From positions 5,022,001 to 5,086,000 of the forward strand of contig NW_024104421.1 of the NCBI RefSeq assembly GCF_003945595.2: a stretch of 64,000 nt of DNA, in the 5' to 3' direction. The notes under the pieces were generated by a model. That model searched no databases, had not been told where the DNA came from, and saw only the letters and a program-made list of their open reading frames with translations. Of this stretch, positions 13,156-26,120 are shown piece by piece. A program made the translations under genes and the position numbers. The DNA is from Pipra filicauda (taxonomy: Eukaryota > Chordata > Aves > Passeriformes > Pipridae). The number at the start of each line of letters is the position of its first letter. Within the stretch, counting starts at the first letter, position 1.

Positions 13156-13758
13156 TGTAGCAGGATGCTCTGCCTGGAATGGGGGTAAAACAACTCCAAC
13201 ACTACCCCTATTTGCAGAGCTATCAGTGGTGAATGGAGAAGGGGGTGTCAGGCTGCTTTTGGCATTTAAGAATGCTGAAACCAGCCTGACTCCTAAACAT
13301 CCTGAGGAAGAACAATGTCTCCTGATAGAAACTGGCACAGGTGAAGATGTGGCAGACCTGATAAAGTGCCTGAAAAAGAACCAACAAGTGATACTACTGA
13401 TATCTAAAGCTGCTGAACAGCTGGCCTAGAGATAGACTACTTACACTGTGTAGCGAATAATCCTGATTATGATATTTTAGTCTAAAGATCACAATACATT
13501 TAAATAACTAATATAAATATATTTGGCTTGTCATCCTTAATCCTATGGGACAAAGTTGTATAAACATTCAATTACACCTGTATAGCCCTTTAGACATAAA
13601 TCATTGATGAAGTCTGGGGCTAGGATTGGATCCAGCCATGCCCAGACTGCTCTCTGAGAAGGAGTTCAGAAAGCAAGGGTGTCCTCTCTGCCCCTCGTGA
13701 CTCAACAAGAAGGCTTCTCTAATAAACCTCATCAGAAGCTCCCATTCTGCCTGTGACA
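13156..13758 (+). mobile_element. Solo LTR (603 bp) inserted into the ERVL LTR, with 5-bp target duplication
   Basis: The insert begins TGTAGCAGG and ends CCTGTGACA, so it has TG...CA ends. It is flanked by the 5-bp direct repeat CTGCC (13151-13155 and 13759-13763). Removing the insert and one repeat copy restores the continuity of the surrounding ERVL LTR (TCTGTT + CTGCC + CATGACAG). An AATAAA at 13721-13726, shortly before the 3' end, fits a plus-strand LTR with a short U5. The 67-codon ORF inside (13226-13429) has no known domain and is probably chance. I see no internal retroviral genes, hence a solo LTR left after recombination. Confidence 0.82.
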
Positions 13759-13892
13759 CTGCCCATGACAGTAACTGGTGAGTGATTTCACTGTTTTTAC
13801 CTCAACCCAAGTTTTCCCTTTCTTTTTTTTTTTTTTGCTAGTTGCTCCCCAGTCTCACTGAGGGATGGATGAGCAGGCAGTGGTGCACCACA
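13759..13892 (+). mobile_element. ERVL-type LTR, right part
   Basis: This is the continuation of the element at 12420-13155. GCCCATGACAGTAACTGGTG, AGTGATTTCACTG and CCTCAACCCAAG match the U5 end I recall for avian ERVL LTRs. A T-run (13822-13836) lies inside. The end near GTGCACCACA is approximate. Confidence 0.7.
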
Positions 13893-16800
13893 AATCTAAA
13901 GGGGAAAATTACTATGCCTTGAGGGAGCAGTAAAATTCTCTGTGAGAGCAGTGCACAAGGAGGTGAAGAACATAAAATCTACTCCTTGCCCATGGCCAGG
14001 ATGTTACATTACCACACAGTGTGTATGTCCTCCAATCCTAGGTGTGCTTTAGTTCCCAGGATGCCCTGAAGCTGTGACACCAGTATTCAATGTGTAATGC
14101 TTCTTTTAAGTATAGCAAAAGGGCTGTTTATTCCCCGAAAGGAAAACAACAACAGAAACATGGACACAGAATATGATCATGTGATTGTATCTTTTTAAGT
14201 GTTTTTGAAGTAATTCCACAAGCAGAGCTCAGAAAGCCCCCCATAACATCTACTGTAGTTCCCACACTGTGACTTGCACACCCTAGAGGGTTTCTTGGTC
14301 ATGTAGCCATAGAGAAACTTCTACCAAGGGAGCGGGTGGGTGGCAGCTTCTATTCCTCCAGCTGACTGTCCATTTTTCCAGCAGGCAGAGTCCACAAGAA
14401 ATACCAGGTCCTGCTTTCTTCTCAAGGCTGTGTTTACCACTTCTCATCTTTCTCAGTGATTCCATTCTCCTATCCCTGTGTGAGAAGCATTTAAGTTTCA
14501 TTAGCATGCCTAAAATAGAGAGGTTTCCTTTTTGTTTTGTTTGTTTGTTTTTGTTGTTTTTGTGATGCAAGCAACACCCATGGAACATAATACTTGTTCC
14601 AGAGACACTTAGAGCTCAACTATTATGATTTTTATGAGTGATAATTACAGAGGTGACACTTTTACTTAGACCAGATCCTACCAGTTGGAAATAGCACAGC
14701 AGGACACAGCAACCAAAATGAGATGTATCAGAATTGAGACACGGACCAAGACTTCCCCCCCAAAAATGAGCTTAACCACAAATAACAAAGAAAGTATATC
14801 CACTTGCCTTACTTGGGAGACTTGGTCTATGTATTCATGATAAGATTACAGAAGGAGAATTCTGTTCTGAAATAATTGTTCTCCTGCCCTGAATTCTGTT
14901 ATTCCAGTGGTCCTTTCAACAGGGACAGGTTTCTGTTGAGAGCTCGGTGGCAGGGCAGGTTAGCTGTCATTCCAAGAGAGTGGCCACCGGCTAACAATAT
15001 CTAACACAGATGTAATTTCCAGAGGTTGGTTGCAGCTTCTAAGTCGTATCTAGTACCTACACCAATTTCTGAATTCTTTGTCCTTTGTGTGTCATATCCT
15101 TCTATCACAGGATAGCCCCCTATCCTCATTAAAGTTGATCTGAATTTTTGACAATTAATTGCTAAAGAAGCCAACCCAGGTTTCTGTAGAGCAGGTTGAC
15201 TGATTTCTGGTTTTATCTGAGTCAGCCATGAATGTGGCAATAGATGTCTTTCCCAGCTAGATAAATGCTATGGCCTGTTGGAGATACTTTTTTTTCCCTC
15301 GGAGGCTTATAAAAATTACTATTAAACTGGAAGTTTTTATTAGAAATAACCTCAGAATGCACTCATGCACGAGGATTTTGATAGGACCTCTGATGTGAAT
15401 GCAGAGGCACAGATATAGAGAAGAAAAGCTGCTCTGGAGTTGTGGTTTGTAAACTGTTGGACTAAATGTTTAAAGTTGCATTTCCCCTTTCTGCTGCACA
15501 TCAGTGGCCTCATATTCTTTTTTTACTACTTCTGGTGAGTAATTTTCCCTTCTCTCTCACTTCTTGTAAGAGAAAAGCTGGAGGCAGTGGAGGGTCACAG
15601 ATCCCTGGTACAGAAAAGGGACCATTGAGCTGGGATGGGCCAGTGATAAAATTGCCAAACCAGCACAAACACATTTATCATTTCTTCTGATAGGAGAGAG
15701 ACTGGCCAAATCTCAGACTTACTTTAATAGTAACTGTTACTGTAAAGCAGTAACAGAATTGCTGATGTGGAAATAATACATTTAGCTAATTGCTGATTTA
15801 ACATCTGGTAGACCATAGGGTTGATGTTGCAAAATCCCAGTGCTTAAAACAGCTGCAGAGCGAGGGAGAAGCGATCAGTTATCTCTGGGTGAGCCTGGGG
15901 AGCTGACTCCTCAGGAAGGCAGCTGTGGGATGCAAATAGAGTGATGGGTTGCCTCTGGGACAGATTCAGAGCTGACTCCCCAGGAATAATGAGCAATCTG
16001 GCTGCATAAATGAGGAAGTACAGAAGGTCACAGGTCACTGAAGCTGAGAGGATAAAAGGGAAAATCAAATACCAAGAGGTAGGTTCAGCAAAATAGGATC
16101 AGAATTGAAAATCCCACTGTCTGCAAATCCACAGCTACAAAGGCAAATATCTTCCCCACACCACCTTTACACTTGAGGTTGGACCCCCCTCATGAGCACA
16201 GACCTTAGAGGGCAGCAGCTGCATCTTGCAGACCCTCTTGAACTGGGAGAACTCAAGATTTTTGGGGTGGTTGTTATGCTAATAACTCCACTTTACTAAT
16301 ATTTATCATACCTGCAAACTGCAAAGTTTATCACAGTTACATGCTTGTTAGGTTTAGGCAAATGTAACTGGCACAATTGTGTGTCATAATTTCCTTACCT
16401 CTGTAGTACATGAGTTTTTTGGGCAATTTATCAGGGCAGGAGGCTGCAAACAGTGTTGGGGCCTGGAGAGGCAGAGACAGTGTGTGGATACAGACACCCA
16501 GTGTGTTCAGCCTCTAGGGCTGTCTTTGAAGCCTGCAGGGGTATCAAAGAGGCACCTATGTCACTTATAGTAAATCTCTAAGGGGATTTATTCTGTCTTG
16601 CTGAGACAAGAAACTTATTTCTACCTTAATGTAAGGAAAAGTTTCAGTCTCCTGAAAGGAAGGAAAAAAAACGTTCTGCAATCACTGGCTAGTAGTGGGG
16701 AGCTAGGCTGCCTGGGAATTGCTGTAACCCAGAAAAAAGGGATGGTTGTACAAAGGGTTTAAAATTGAGAGAATAAAGTTAATTTAAAAAGGGCATTCAG

Positions 16801-17204
16801 AAAGGAGCAATCCCAAGAGAACTGGGTGAGAAAAGGCAGAAACTGCACAGGACAATAAAATTTAGCTTCAGTATGGTGAGTGAAATTACAGTGTAGTGTT
16901 AGCTGAGCTGTGGATATTACCACTAAATCCACTAGATGACAGTGTGGAGACTGCATTCAGGGCGACAGCAACATCTGTTCTTTATGGGCATGTTGGCATT
17001 GTCTCACTGCTCTCTGCTATAAAACCAAAGTTTGCAATGTGCCTCTGCTTGTACCCAGGGGCTTCATGTGTGTGAGGGTGGTCTTGGTCAATTGCTAACA
17101 ACAGGATAACATTGGCATGAAAGAATTGATTGTCATTTCTCTGGCACTGGCTGTTTTTTCCCAAGCCTAGAGATGTGGGGTCTTGGATTAATTTGGGGAG
17201 CGAT
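13893..17204. other. Intergenic DNA, no gene supported
   Basis: No gene or clearly named repeat. Minor features are a TTTG-rich low-complexity run (14526-14562) and a diverged 70-bp-period duplication at 15883-16010. ORFs such as 14283-14588 and 15001-15240 (minus) have no recognisable domains. Confidence 0.55.
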
Positions 17205-17552
17205 GGTGGAAAGTGAACTGAAGGATGGAGGGACACCCACGACCTCTGTGCTGTGCCTTGCAACCAGTCATGGAGGGGACAGATTGTTTAGCAGAGCCTG
17301 CTGTGACAGGACAAGGGGTAGTGGTTTAAAACTAGTAGAGCGTAGATTCAGACTAGATAAGGAAAAGATGAGGGTGGTGAAACACTGGCACGGGTTGCTC
17401 AAAGAGGTGGTGGATGCCCCATCCCTGGAAACATTCAAGGCTGAGTTGGATGGGGCTCTGAGCCACCTGATCAAGCTGAAGATGTCCCTGCTCCTTGCAG
17501 AGGAGCTGGGCTAGATGGCCTTTAAAGGTTCCTTCCAATGAGTCTGTGATTT
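17205..17552 (+). mobile_element. CR1 LINE, 3' fragment
   Basis: This is the 3' end of CR1 ORF2 and its tail. The translation runs through RTRGSGLKLVERRFRLDKEK, then HWHGLLKEVVDAPSLETFKA and ELDGALSHL, the conserved C-terminal CR1 block ([17 protein letters not shown]). It finishes with a CTAGATGGCC...GGTTCCTTCCA tail and GTCTGTGATTT. It is 5' truncated, with several inactivating changes. Confidence 0.88.
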
Positions 17553-19570
17553 GCTTTGCACACCAGGAGCTCTTCCCACCACTGTGTGGTGCCTGGCCCC
17601 TCTGTCCCCCAGGGACAACCAACTGATACAGGAAGGGGAAGCTGTGAGGAAAAGACTAGCAGACAAGGATAAGATGCTTGCTACAGTTTTGACTTCTGTG
17701 GCTTTTCCAGTTTTGTATGAGATAATGGGCAAAACAAGGTAAGAACACCTGGGGATCACAGCAGCTTCCCTTTCATAACACTAGTTTCTCCACATAGCCT
17801 CTTTCCACCTGGGATATGGTGTGACCAAGTGTACAGATATTACCACTGTAGATGTAGACCACTAAAATTTATGACTGAATATTTAATGCCCAAATAGGAT
17901 TTACACTACAACAGAAAGAAAATTGAAGCAAAGACTGTATATTAATAAAAGTCAGTGCCTATTAAGGTAATGTAAATAAAGTGCTATACATGTGTAACTT
18001 TTAGGACAACTCTGCTTTGAAAATGTACTGTTACTATTGAGGCAAGATATAAGTTAATGGGTGTGTAAACCTTGTTTGCTGTTATTAGCCTTGCATTACA
18101 GTGTTATCTGTGATCTTTTTTGCTTAGTCCTCTCAAATCACCTTCATTTTGTGGGACAGCACACATTTTCACCCCAATGTTTTCTACATTTCATACCAGT
18201 TCCATGGGTTGCTCTCTGTTCCTTCTTTTGCAACATTAATGGCTTTTAGTCACTCTCCTGCAGTCCAGCCCTGAGAGGTTACAGTGGTGTCTTCTCGTGG
18301 AGGCCTCCCTGGGGCAGGAGTGTTGTGGGGGCACAAACTGTCTGGTTAGAGGGCACTAGACCATCTGATTGCTGGCAGTGAGGCTAAGCTGATCATCCCT
18401 TCCCTTCTGCTCTGTCTCTCTCCTATTAAGAAAAGTGCCTCAGTTTGAGAGACATGAAATATTAATCTGTTGTGCCATTTATTGTAGTGCAGCTTACCAT
18501 GCACTGGAATCCCAAAGTGCCCTGAATTTTGTCTTAACCTCATACAGATGCCTTGAAACTGGCACTTGGCAATGGTCCTGGCAATTTTATAACACTCAGG
18601 CTTTTAGGATTTTTGATTCATGTGCTGCAGAAACTTGTCCTTATATGGGATAACATGAAATTCCATGAGTGAGAACAGATGGATTTTCTTTTGCTCTGCT
18701 TTTTCTTTCCATCTAGGGGATGATTTGTCAGTCTGATTTTCCTTACTGCCCTTTCTGTAGCTAGAAAGAGGAAAAGAAATACTGTGAGTGATCTCATTTA
18801 ATAACCACCAGTCTTTCATGGCCTTTGGATCAGGCAGCTCTGTGGAAAAGGATTTAAAATCATCATGTCTGTGAATCTTCCTTTTCTTTTAAATTAACCA
18901 TATATTGCAATTTCATAAACAATTATTTCAGTCTCTTTACTTCTCAAACAGTATTATTTATCATTAAAAACTGCTTTGAACATAAAACTATTAGGATGCC
19001 CTTTATTAGAGTGGCTTACTGCGGCTCCCTTTCTAATGAATTTTTTGCTTTATGACTTGCTGGCTGGGTTTGGGCTCTTACTTTAAGTCACACAATTGAT
19101 TCAGTGTTCAAAGTCAGTTTATCAGACCGTATCTTCATGAAATTGCCTGCCAGTAGAGCAACCGAGGCAATGAAAAATTGGCATGGAAAACAAAGTAACC
19201 TTGTTGTTTTGTTAAATTGTCAAACGTTTGGGGTCTACTTCTGCAACCCTTAAACCCAGAAGGGCGGGGAGCTTCTGACGCCAGCTCGACAAAGCTGAAA
19301 ACAATCCTCTGGAGTGGCACCGTTTTCCTCTGGAAGGGGCTGTGAACAGCCTGGGACTGTGGCAGCTTCTCTGACACGTTCATCACGTGGCAGGCTCCCT
19401 CTTCCTAATTTTCAAGTGAGAGGTCTGCAAAATCTCTGTGGGCTGTGAGATTTACAGCCCACGCTGTAAATTCATTTTTTCAGTGGAGTGTACAGGGAAG
19501 GTGTCAGGCCCTAGGAAAGCCATCACTAGTGCTGTGAACAAGTCATGTGAGTCGCCATGCCCATCTTATC
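17553..19570. other. Intergenic DNA, no gene supported
   Basis: AT-rich, without recognised repeats or genes. Confidence 0.55.
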
Positions 19571-20062
19571 ATAGAATCATAAATCATAGAATCAGCCGGG
19601 TTGGAAGGGACCTCTGAGATCATCAAGTCCAACCCTTGATCCACTACTGCCGTGGTTACTAGACCATGGCACTAAGTGCCACATCCAGTCTCATCTTAAA
19701 AACCTCCAGGGATGGAGAATCCACCACTTTCCTGGGCAGCCCACTCCAATGTCTGATTACCCTCTCTGTAAAGAATTTCTTCCTGATATCTAATGTAAAC
19801 CTCCCCTGGCAGAGCTTAAGATCATGCCCTCTTGTCTTACTGATGGTTGCCTGGGAGAAGAGACCAACCCCCACCTGGCTACAACCTCCTTTCAGGGAGT
19901 TGTAGAGAGTGATGAGGTCTTCCCTGAGCCTCCTCTTTTCCAGGCTGAACAACCCCAGCTCCCTCAGCCTCTCCTCATAGGACTTGTGTTCAGGTCCCTT
20001 CACCAGCCTTGTTGCTCTTCTCTGGACCTGCTCCAGCACCTCAACATCCTTTCTGAACTGAA
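19571..20062 (-). mobile_element. CR1 LINE 3' fragment with open reading frame
   Basis: A minus-strand CR1 whose 3' end is at 19571, marked by the tandem ATTCTATGA-type tail (plus strand TCATAGAATCATAAATCATAGAATCA). The minus-strand frame over about 19659-20060 stays open for roughly 130 codons. It encodes the CR1 ORF2 C-terminus: [20 protein letters not shown], then [14 protein letters not shown] and [20 protein letters not shown]. The intact frame and clean tail indicate a relatively young copy. It is 5' truncated, as most CR1 copies are. Confidence 0.93.
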
Positions 20063-20277
20063 AAGACATTTTACAAGATATTTCAGTTGAAATGATGATG
20101 AAAGACATCGTTGGAGAGGATGAGGTTATGACAGATACTTAAGAAAAAACATTGGTCTTCTCTTAGCTAGCCTGGTCTTACCGTGCTGAAGCAAACACCC
20201 AGGGACGCCAGGAGAGGGACATTTAAAACTGTGCTGGACATGGGGTTGGGGGTGGTTTGTACATGGCAGATCTGCAG

Positions 20278-20472
20278 TCACAGAACCGTAGAATCATTTG
20301 TGCTGGAAAAGGCTTTTAAAATCATGAACTCCAACCATTAACCCAGCACTGCCAAGCCCATGGTGAAGCCGACACATCTCATTGCCATATCTGCACATCC
20401 TTTAAATACCTCCAGGGATGGTGACCCAGCCACTTCCTTGGGCAGCCTCTTCCTGGTGTCAAGGGTAGAAGC
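20278..20472 (-). mobile_element. CR1 LINE 3' fragment (degenerate)
   Basis: The plus strand reads CACAGAACCGTAGAATCATT, then TCCAACCATTAACCCAGCAC and CACTTCCTTGGGCAGCCTCT. This is the reverse complement of a CR1 3' end (a tail of the GATTCT..CTGTG type followed by ORF2 C-terminal sequence). It is shorter and more diverged than the copy at 19571. Confidence 0.82.
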
Positions 20473-23400
20473 TCACCTGCCCCTGGATCAGGCAATCACC
20501 TCATCACCTTGATAATCAAGTTTTTCTGCTTTTATTTTTCAGCCCATCAGTCACAGCAGCTCAGCTGGGCCAGGGCTTGGTTTCATGCGCACCTCAGTGG
20601 TCTGTAGGCAGGAACAGAATCTGACCCTTTAACAAAAGAAAATGCCACATTGTAAAATTTCTTGGTACTTATGGATTAAGAATTAGCACAGTAAATACTT
20701 CCTGAATGTGCACATGCTTAATTTGGGTACTTGCACTTTGCAGGGAAAGCCTTGCACTGTGGTGCAGTATAAACTCACAAATACTTGACCTCACAATGCT
20801 GCCAAAATAATGTTTAATTTGCCAGCAGGAAAAAGAGTTAAATAAGTATCCAAAAAATCCCTATCTTTATAGAAATATCTTATTTTGCATCTTCTTTCTT
20901 GGAGAAAAATTATTCATATTAAATCTACCTCTGATCTTTATGCAATTTTTAGTCACTTTTTATTGATTTTTTTTTTTCTTTTAGAAGTATGTTGAGATTT
21001 GTTCAGTAAAACTGTGTACTTCACTCCCTTGGTGCCGAGATAAAAACCACTAGATTGCTATTTATGAAAATAACTTCATTTGTAAGCCACAGGAGAAAGA
21101 ATAATGATGCAAATTGAGTAAGAAAAGTAGCATTATAAGATGGAGAAGGAGTTCCATAAAAATGCTTTAGTGCAGGGGAGACTGGTGGCTACCAAGGATC
21201 TCAGGAAAAGTACTTTACTCATCAGTGGAGGCTCTGAAGTGAATGTGCAGGTGGAGATATTGGCAACCCCCTTGTTCGACTCACATGTCAGACTTTGAGA
21301 CTCTGAGGTAATTTCTAGAGTTGGGTGAAAAAGAGATCAAGAAAACCTGATAACGCAGTATTAGTTTTGACCTAAGTTAGAATGCAAATATGAAATGTTT
21401 TCCCTTCAAGATTTTGTTCTAGAAATGCTAAAAATTTGCATCAAAACAAAGCAGCCTGACATTCCTGCAAGGGAAACACATATTGCTCTAACTTCTTATG
21501 AAACTACAGTAACACAGACAAAATTTTGGTTTTAGATAAGGTAGTGCAGCCCCACTTTGTTGTGACTGACAACAGAACTTGGTTCTATAACAAATAAATG
21601 CTACTGCACTGTATAATACTGCACTGCTGAATAAGTTCAGCACCAAGTCATATTATCTAAAAAATAGTTCTTGATTTAAAAATGCTTTAGAGTGATTGTC
21701 ACATTTCCAATATTGTGCATTGCATCTTGGATGTTGCTTTTGAATAGTCTGATGCTCACTATAATGCAGAATTTTCTGGTCAGACACATTTTCCATGGCA
21801 CTGTGAAAGTCCTGTGACTCCCACAATGAACCATCCACGTTGTTTAAATAAAGAATGCACTGAATTATGTCAGGGTAACCAGACCATTAAGAAAGAATTG
21901 AGATTGGCACTCTAATTTGTATCATACAAAGCACTGCAATCAGCGGTTGCAGTTTATTGGAGAAGTGCTTCAGAATGAAACATTCTGGGTAACTTGGAAG
22001 AATCTTGAACTCTCCTTCAACTGAAGTATATTCTGCATTGGCTTCAGTGGAGGTAATATTTAGTTATTCTAATTGTAAACTGAAAATTTTCTTAGTGGAA
22101 AATTTTGATTCTGTTGTTTTTATATTGGTAAATGAGCAAACTGTTCAATGCCCAAAAGACCTTGTGATCGACTGTTTAGTACAACAGGGTCTGTATGGCA
22201 CAAAATATGACCTGTGGTCTTTGATCTTATTTGAGTTTCATCAGAAAGAAAGAACATATACATAATAGAGACTACTCTGAACTGTAATTAAACTTTGTCC
22301 TCCTGTTGACCCAGTTATCAAAAGCTACTTTCTCATGTGAACTGGAAAAATCAAAGTAAGCTTGGTACAACAAAGTGATGCAGCTGGATTTGGAAACTAG
22401 CAGGTAGTAACTATGCTGCTCTAATGGGCCAAAAATAATCAGAAATACATTAACTGTCAATTTGATGGTGCTTGTTGAAAAATGTACAGCAGCAAAAGCA
22501 AAAAGAGTCGTAATGAATTACTTTTAACTGGAACCTTAGGTCTTTGGGTTGCTTTAATATTTTCTGAAGAGCAAATAAACAAAGACCTAGTTAAAGTAGT
22601 CAGAATAACTTTGGCTCCTGTCTGAGGAGCTTGTAACAAGCCTTGCGTTATCTGGCAAGGCATGCAAGTCCTCGAGGAAAGCCATCTGGTACCAGAAGGC
22701 AGGAAATTTTTAAAAAGGAATTCTTTGATGATCCATTTCTGGACAGAGTAAGAAGGTGGAGATCTGGCCTGGAACTGGGTAGAACAAAGCAGAAGCTGCC
22801 TGCCTGGCAGGTGAGGACTGGAGGCGTGAAAAAAGCTTACGAAAGGAATTGCTTGCAGGTCTTGCTGTTATCAAGCCTTAGCTTTGTATAATTTCTAGAT
22901 CAGTCTTTAGAGTAAAGTTTGTGTTTAGATATCCCTCTTAAGGCTCTGTGAGTAACTTGCTCTGTCACATCGTCCATGAACAAGACAACCAGACACAGCC
23001 TGGGGTACTCTTGGGCTGTGCACAAACTGCAGGTAAGATATGAATGAGCCAGTACTTGCTTTCTAGGTTGGGTAAATGAACAACATCAAATTGTTGGCTA
23101 TAGAGCATTTATTTGGCATAGGAACTGAGAGGCCTGGATTTGAAGGACACAATGCTGATCAACAGCCAACCCCCTTTGCACAAGATACAGGAAAATTGAA
23201 GTTTGGGCTCAGCATTGTAGCTTTTGCAGATGAACCTTATCCAGGGCTTTAACAGTTGAATTGAAGTTTATTAATTCTGGTAAGAAACCATAGGAGTAGG
23301 TGATAAATGGAGAAAGAGACAGGAGATGGCAAAGAACTATTCAGATCTGCAAATCATTATATGAGTGTCTGTTCTGGATTTAAATGTGTTAATATAAATT

Positions 23401-25399
23401 AATTATGAACTTGCAATCAAAGTGAAAAGATGGAGTATTTATGGAAGGGGTACAAAGTAGTGTAATCTAAAAATAAAGTAGTTTGAGCTGAATAAGAGGG
23501 AAAATGGGGCCAAAAACTTCCATTTTTCTATCTCCAGCTTCCATGTGCTGATGATAATTTGTCTGGGTTTGTTCTCCAGTACTGCAGAATATTCTAAGAT
23601 CAAAAAGGCTGACCCACATGGAAATTTCTGTTGGAAAATAAAAACTATTCCTGCTGCCTTTCTGACATGAATGAGGTCTGATAAAAATGCAAAGCACAAA
23701 AGTATAGAAAAGTGCAGCTGAAGAAAATTATTTGAGGAGAACTTCTTCCTTTTCCAACATATCTTTCAAATATACATGCACCCTTCTCCACAGGCACTGA
23801 CACCAGAGATACAAGTCTTTGGGAGAAGGAAAATCCCAGGAAAAGAAGCAAATGAATTTTATAAGGATTCCTTCTAAAAAATGTATAAATGACACCCCCC
23901 TCCCCCCAAGGAAATATGCTGAAACATTTCAGTTGAAGTATGCTGAAAGAAACCCAAATAAAATATCTACCACCTACTCCTAAGTTTTTGATTCTGAAAG
24001 GATTTAAAGAAATACAGAAATTAAATGGAAGCAAAACTTTTCATTGTATCTAGGCAAATTAATTGGACATTGCATTGTTTCAAGACACTACTTAAATCTT
24101 CTTATATGGTAATGTGATTTAAGTTTCAGTAATATGTGTAATAATAAAAATTACAAATAATCACTGTCTTTAAAGAATAACTTTCTAAAGTTAAAAGGCT
24201 CAGTGGGGATGTAAAGAATCTCTAGTATGTACCTGAATAATCTGAAGTAGCTTTTAGATTGCAATAATTAATCCTAGTTGTCCTGTGAATTGAGGTTAAT
24301 ATTATCTTTCTTAGGCATGTGTTATTTGAAGAATGTTTTCTCAAAATCTCTTATAGAGGCACTGAGGTAAACCAGTTCATTATTTTAGCTGAATAAACAG
24401 ATTTATCTTCTAGTAATACTAATTTCTTACAGTACGTATCTGTCAAGGTGGCCCTAGTAATTATAATTCCTTATCATAATGGAAATCAGATCTCCTGTTG
24501 ATTGAATTCCTAATGTATTTTTGCCATTGTAAATTTACCTTTGGAAGGTAAATTAAATACTGATGCATAAGGGACTACTTTGGTTTAAGTATGTCTTGAA
24601 TTCCTTGGCATCACCTTTACAAACAATGTGAAGGAAATGACTGGGTGTACATGGGTGTTCCAGTCTTTATTCACCTTATAATTTCTGTGCATTTCCTTAG
24701 TTTATATGATTTATCTACCAAATTCTGAGTTCAGTCAGCTTTTGAAAAACAACAAAAAAATTTCTAATTTCTCCTCCTTCCCCTGGTAAGGGAGAAAAGT
24801 TACAGACATGAGACTGTCATCATTTTTGCCCTATTGACTACGCACAAAGTTTAATCCTCCACATGAAACCCTAGTCCTTCTGCAAACAATAGAAAAACCT
24901 GTGATTTCACTGGAGTGCAGATTTCAACCTTACAGGAGGTCTAGTTCATTGTGTTTTTCTTTTTCCCCCCCTCATTTGTACAAATTTCTATTGTTATCAC
25001 GTTTCCATTCCTCCAACTTTAAATTTTCTTTATGATTCAAGATATGTAGATTTTCTATAAGGGAAAAGTAGTGTTGTTTTTACATATTTGATGGTCTCAT
25101 GGAGACAATCAGCATCAATTACTCTAATGTGATTTCCCATTTCTGGCTATATAGCATTTGTAAATAATTGTTCTGATGAAATACAGATAAACCACTGTAC
25201 TATATCACAAGGGTCCATATACCCCATCCTATATATTCTCTTTCTACTATAGCCACTAGCAACAAAGAAAAAGCTTTTAACCTAGGGAAATCTTGGATTC
25301 ATAATTTTTCAAAGATACTTCTCCAGTTTCCAGCAATTTTTCGTTTAGAAACTTTCTCATCTGCAGAATGTATCTACATCATGTTGTCTAACTGTCCTT
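20473..25399. other. Intergenic DNA, no gene supported
   Basis: AT-rich. An 82-codon ORF at 22643-22891 contains an internal CAG|GTGAGG donor-like site but has no recognisable domain. Other ORFs (for example 23645-24034 minus) are low-complexity, Phe/Leu-rich chance frames. Confidence 0.55.
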
Positions 25400-26120
25400 G
25401 ACAGACCTTTCTTCTATGAACCCATCTAGCAGCTTTCAGAATTTATTATACTTTGGGCATCCAAACAAAACAGGATGTTATGTCCTGCAATGCAATTAGG
25501 CACTACATGTGCAAGCGCTTTTTTTTTTCATTTGTCTTTGACCTGCTGCCTGATGATTTCATTTCTTGCCCTGTAGTTCTTGTCTCATGAAAAATAATGA
25601 CTAATCATTCCCTCGCCACCTGCTCCACATGATTTATGTTTTTCTAGACCTCCATCATGTCCTCAGTTAATCTCTTTTCCAAACTGAGGAAACCAAATCT
25701 TTTGACTGTCTTCTACAGCAGAAATTGTTTTCTGTTTCTGACCAATCTGACCCTCCTTATCTGTATCCTTTCTACTTGTAGAATCTCATTTATGAAGTGA
25801 CCAGAGCCTCACACAAGACTGGCTACACCATAGCTTTATGGAGTACCAAATGATAGTTTGTATTCCCTTCCTGGTCTTTCTGATGGTCATAGAGTATGAA
25901 GCTTCATTTTCCAAAGAACTGTAGGTAATGATGTAGGAAAATACTTGGTGATAAAAGCTGACAGGAGAACTTGCTATTGAGGACATAGAATTAAGGTCAC
26001 TCTTCACCATGTGTGCTGCTTTGCATTCATCTGTGCTGCTTTTTGCTTGCTGCTTTGTTGTCAGTGCAGTACTGGCAGATCTTTCTGTAACTCCTGTCTA
26101 GCAAGTTCAATTCTGTATCT
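25400..26120 (-). mobile_element. Ancient CR1/L3-like LINE relic
   Basis: On the plus strand this reads as the reverse complement of an old CR1-L3 element. Successive landmarks are ACCTGCTGCCTGATGATTTC, AGACCTCCATCATGTCCTCA, CTCTTTTCCAAACTGAGGAA, CTTTATGGAGTACCAAATGA, GCTTTGCATTCATCTGTGCT and CTTTCTGTAACTCCTGTCTA. They occur in the same order as in the sauropsid L3 consensus as I recall it. It is highly diverged with no open frame. Boundaries are approximate. Confidence 0.75.

Noticed and set aside
13226..13429. 67-codon ORF (MVNGEGG...) as a possible retroviral gene end
   Set aside because: It lies wholly inside the 603-bp solo LTR and matches no gag, pol or env motif I know.
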